From: Anaerolineae bacterium
GTDB lineage: Bacteria > Chloroflexota > Anaerolineae > Anaerolineales > Villigracilaceae
Length of the DNA: 7,373 nucleotides
NCBI GenBank assembly: GCA_003524705.1
Contig: DQGV01000005.1
Span: 576-7,948 of the forward strand
Direction of reading: 5' to 3'
Every line of letters begins with the position of its first letter. Within the stretch, counting starts at the first letter, position 1. Below are positions 5,584-7,373 of the stretch, in pieces. The translations under genes were made by a program, and so were the position numbers. Below the pieces are notes generated by a model that was given only the letters and a program-made list of their open reading frames with translations, had not been told where the DNA came from and did not search any database.

Positions 5584-6402
5584 TTATTTCGCATTCAACT
5601 CATCTTCCCTTTCTGGAATCGTAAAGCGATTAATCGTCGTATTATCCACCAACCCGGGAAAGAAGCGATTCATAAACACACTCACACTCCACAACCATGG
5701 AATAATCCACATGCGGCGTGGTTTATAAACTAATTTCACAACCGCTTGTGCAACTTGCTCAGCAGTTAACAACATAAAGTTTGGAGTTTTTGCATTGGTC
5801 TTCCGTTTAATTCCAGCATGTTGTGTAAATTCTGTCACCACACCACCGGGATAAATCAATGAAACATCAATGCCCCAAGGTTTGACTTCACGGCGTAAGG
5901 CTTCGGAAAATCCATGCACAGCATGTTTGGATGCGGCATAAATTGTATAAGTGGGAGTCGCCACCAAGCCCGCCATTGAACACATATTGATAATACTTCC
6001 ACTGCGTTGTTTAATCATGACTGGCAAAACTTGTCGCGTGGTTTGAATCACACCCATTACATTTACATCAATTTGTGCTTGAATATCTTTAACAGGGTCT
6101 AAATTTTCTAACCAATCCAAACGTCCAAAACCAGCGTTGTTTACCAAAATATCAATGCGATTAAATTTTGCAAGTGTTTCTGCAACTAATTTTTGAATAT
6201 CTTCAAGTTTAGATAAATCCGCTTGCACAACTAAGGCTTCAGTTCCCATTTTATTTATTTCTTCTGCAAGCGCTTGTAATTTATCCACACGGCGTGCGGC
6301 GAGAACAACTTTTGCACCTTCTTTTCCAAATTCACGAGCAGTCGCTTCACCAATTCCAGATGATGCTCCAGTGACAATGACAACTTTTCCTTTAACTTCC
6401 AT
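5584..6402 (-). CDS. short-chain dehydrogenase/reductase (classical SDR)
   Basis: An NAD(P)(H)-dependent oxidoreductase of 272 residues; substrate unknown. The Rossmann fold starts at once: VTGASSGIG (10-18, the TGxxxGxG dinucleotide motif), AARR (35-38, basic residues after strand 2, suggesting NADP(H)), QADL (60-63) and LVNNAG (86-91). The catalytic set is Asn114, Ser142, Tyr155 and Lys159 (YAASK), followed by YPGGVVTEF (184-192). The C-terminal region is longer than the core fold and has a hydrophobic aromatic stretch (MWIIPWLWSVSVF, 231-243), which may form a membrane-associated or lid helix. The ATG at 6402 is preferred over an upstream in-frame ATG at 6432. It has AAAAGGAG 6 bases before it and places the nucleotide motif at the normal distance. 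Its stop lies 4 bp from the composite repeat shared with recJ. Confidence 0.95.
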   Translation of the reverse strand: MEVKGKVVIVTGASSGIGEATAREFGKEGAKVVLAARRVDKLQALAEEINKMGTEALVVQADLSKLEDIQKLVAETLAKFNRIDILVNNAGFGRLDWLENLDPVKDIQAQIDVNVMGVIQTTRQVLPVMIKQRSGSIINMCSMAGLVATPTYTIYAASKHAVHGFSEALRREVKPWGIDVSLIYPGGVVTEFTQHAGIKRKTNAKTPNFMLLTAEQVAQAVVKLVYKPRRMWIIPWLWSVSVFMNRFFPGLVDNTTINRFTIPEREDELNAK

Positions 6403-6408
6403 GTTGTT

Positions 6409-6416
6409 CTCCTTTT
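6409..6416 (-). promoter_or_regulatory. ribosome binding site that fixes the SDR start
   Basis: AAAAGGAG on the minus strand, 6 bases before the ATG at 6402. It decides against the in-frame ATG at 6432, which would place this site inside the coding region and add ten residues unlike the family (MVYLAQKENN). The upstream edge of the site touches the palindrome at 6418-6452. Confidence 0.85.
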
Positions 6417-6417
6417 G

Positions 6418-6452
6418 GGCGAGATATACCACTGCGTGGCACTTACCTCGCC
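6418..6452. repeat. short palindromic repeat upstream of the SDR gene
   Basis: GGCGAG (6418-6423) and CTCGCC (6447-6452) form the outer stem. CCAC (6429-6432) and GTGG (6436-6439) form an inner stem with a 3-base loop, with unpaired bases between the two stems. It occupies most of the 61-bp gap between the PD40 gene stop and the SDR start and directly adjoins the SDR ribosome site. It resembles the GGCGAGG...CCTCGCC repeats I recall from Chloroflexota genomes (not searched). No T-tract follows the stem on the minus strand. Confidence 0.65.
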
Positions 6453-6463
6453 TCTACAAAATA

Positions 6464-7373
6464 TCACGGACCCCAACGGGGTTGATAATCACAATAATCA
6501 TTATTTGTTAGTCGGCGCACATCCGTGCCATCCACTCTCATTATATAGATTTCACAACCATTGTCTACACGGTATTGGTCAAAATAGGAAGTAAAGGCTA
6601 CCCACCCACCATCTGGCGAAATACTTGGTCCTTGTGAATTGCCACCCGTTGGACTCAACATTCTTGTATTAGTTCCATCCGCATTCATGATATAGACATC
6701 ACGATTCCATGGTTGACCAGAATATGTGACGATGAAACTGCTATCTGGTGACCAATCGCTTCTTCCTCTGATGGCTGGCAGGTTGCTGACCTGTAACAGT
6801 TCACTACCATCTACAATGACTGTATAAAGTTGTATCGCCACGTTCATATCTGATGCAAATAATATTTTGTTTCCATCCGGTGACCAAGTCGGGTCCCAAC
6901 CTGTAACATTAGGAATTTGTCGCGGATTTGTACCATCACGATTCATTAACCACAATTGATTCGCACTTGGTGTTGAAAGCTTAAATACAATTGTGTTTCC
7001 ATCCGGTGAAATTTCAGGGCTGTTTAAATTGCCGAGTCTATCTGTTAATTGTGTAATAACTCCACTGGCAATGTTCACTTCATAGATTTCGTAAATATTT
7101 GGCTCACGAAACGCGGCATAGACAACACTTAATCCATCCGGTGCAACAGATGGATAATAATGTTGTTTTGTATTATCCACAGTTAATCTTCTAAATCCTG
7201 TTCCATCAGCATTGATGATGCAAATTTGGTTACTAGCTTGCACCTTAAAAATTTGACAAGTGTAAGCAATCTTTCCTATCGGTTCGCCATTTGAGGAAAC
7301 AGGAATCGTTGGCAGTGGATTTGAATCTGCTGGAATGGGAGTAGATGCCGAAAGTGTAGCAAGCAGGTCTGGC
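6464..7373 (-). CDS. PD40/TolB-type beta-propeller protein, 5' part beyond the window
   Basis: The C-terminal 302 residues are visible; the frame stays open to the right edge, so the start is outside the window. The GTG at 7243 is internal (it lies inside GKIAYTCQIFKVQASNQ) and should not be taken as the start. Visible residues 1-36 are a Pro/Ser/Thr-rich linker (TPIPADSNPLPTIPVSS). After it come five PD40 repeats with PSVAPDG, PEISPDG, PTWSPDG, SDWSPDS and PSISPDG, spaced 42-45 residues apart. The protein ends in a half repeat (QPRWGP) that would close a six-bladed propeller. Between blades are INADGT, MNRDGT, MNADGT and MRVDGT turns. Such propellers usually mediate protein or ligand binding. 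The linker suggests the missing part holds another domain, such as a signal/anchor segment or a regulatory domain. Two cysteines in the last blade (visible residues 273 and 294) could form a disulfide if the protein is exported. Confidence 0.9.
   Translation of the reverse strand, partial: PDLLATLSASTPIPADSNPLPTIPVSSNGEPIGKIAYTCQIFKVQASNQICIINADGTGFRRLTVDNTKQHYYPSVAPDGLSVVYAAFREPNIYEIYEVNIASGVITQLTDRLGNLNSPEISPDGNTIVFKLSTPSANQLWLMNRDGTNPRQIPNVTGWDPTWSPDGNKILFASDMNVAIQLYTVIVDGSELLQVSNLPAIRGRSDWSPDSSFIVTYSGQPWNRDVYIMNADGTNTRMLSPTGGNSQGPSISPDGGWVAFTSYFDQYRVDNGCEIYIMRVDGTDVRRLTNNDYCDYQPRWGP

Noticed and set aside
5394..5594. Open frame of 66 codons on the minus strand through the composite repeat and the recJ end
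   Set aside because: The CHCEE...DEAIS peptide is the familiar artefact of translating this repeat type; it is antisense to recJ and has no independent support.
5537..5728. Open frame on the plus strand beginning in the composite repeat
   Set aside because: It is antisense to the C-terminal part of the SDR gene and its codons mirror that gene; there is no ribosome site.
5584..6432. Longer SDR form starting at the ATG at 6432
   Set aside because: It would put the strong AAAAGGAG site inside the coding region and add ten residues absent from the SDR fold; the ATG at 6402 fits both signals.

Overview
The window looks like a stretch of chromosome from a member of the Chloroflexota, probably class Anaerolineae. 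This rests on the mix of gene families (a DUF2721 membrane protein, a DUF2255 protein, and a PD40/TolB-type propeller behind a Pro/Ser/Thr linker), moderate-to-low GC, and dispersed palindromic repeats between genes. The assignment is inference, and no rRNA or other decisive marker is present. There are no tRNA or rRNA genes, no CRISPR array and no transposase.

Layout. Positions 1-3704 are a run of seven genes, all on the minus strand. Read in the direction of transcription they are: a 171-residue protein of unknown function (3704-3189), a DUF2721 membrane protein (3114-2701), a four-helix membrane protein (2690-2181), a 67-residue acidic protein (2181-1978), a DUF2255 protein (1960-1577), an AT-rich two-helix membrane protein (1546-866), and tgt, the queuosine tRNA-guanine transglycosylase, which runs off the left edge. 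Spacing inside the run is tight (10 bp, a 1-bp stop/start overlap, 17 bp, 30 bp), so most of it could be one operon. tgt has its own good -10 box and may be transcribed separately, possibly as a leaderless mRNA. recJ (3747-5456, plus strand) diverges from this run across a 42-bp gap holding two -10-like boxes. recJ is convergent with a short-chain dehydrogenase/reductase (5584-6402, minus). Upstream of that lies the C-terminal part of a PD40 beta-propeller protein (6464-7373, minus) whose start is beyond the right edge.

The only well-understood genes are housekeeping ones: tgt (tRNA modification) and recJ (DNA repair). The small membrane and cytoplasmic genes between them have no assigned function. 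Their packing suggests co-expression, but the sequence does not say what they do together.

The most unusual structure is intergenic. Three different palindromic repeat elements sit at three gene junctions: 3118-3182, 5459-5579 and 6418-6452. The largest, between the recJ and SDR stop codons, looks like one palindromic element nested inside another. I did not find convincing evidence of a novel defence or metabolic system.
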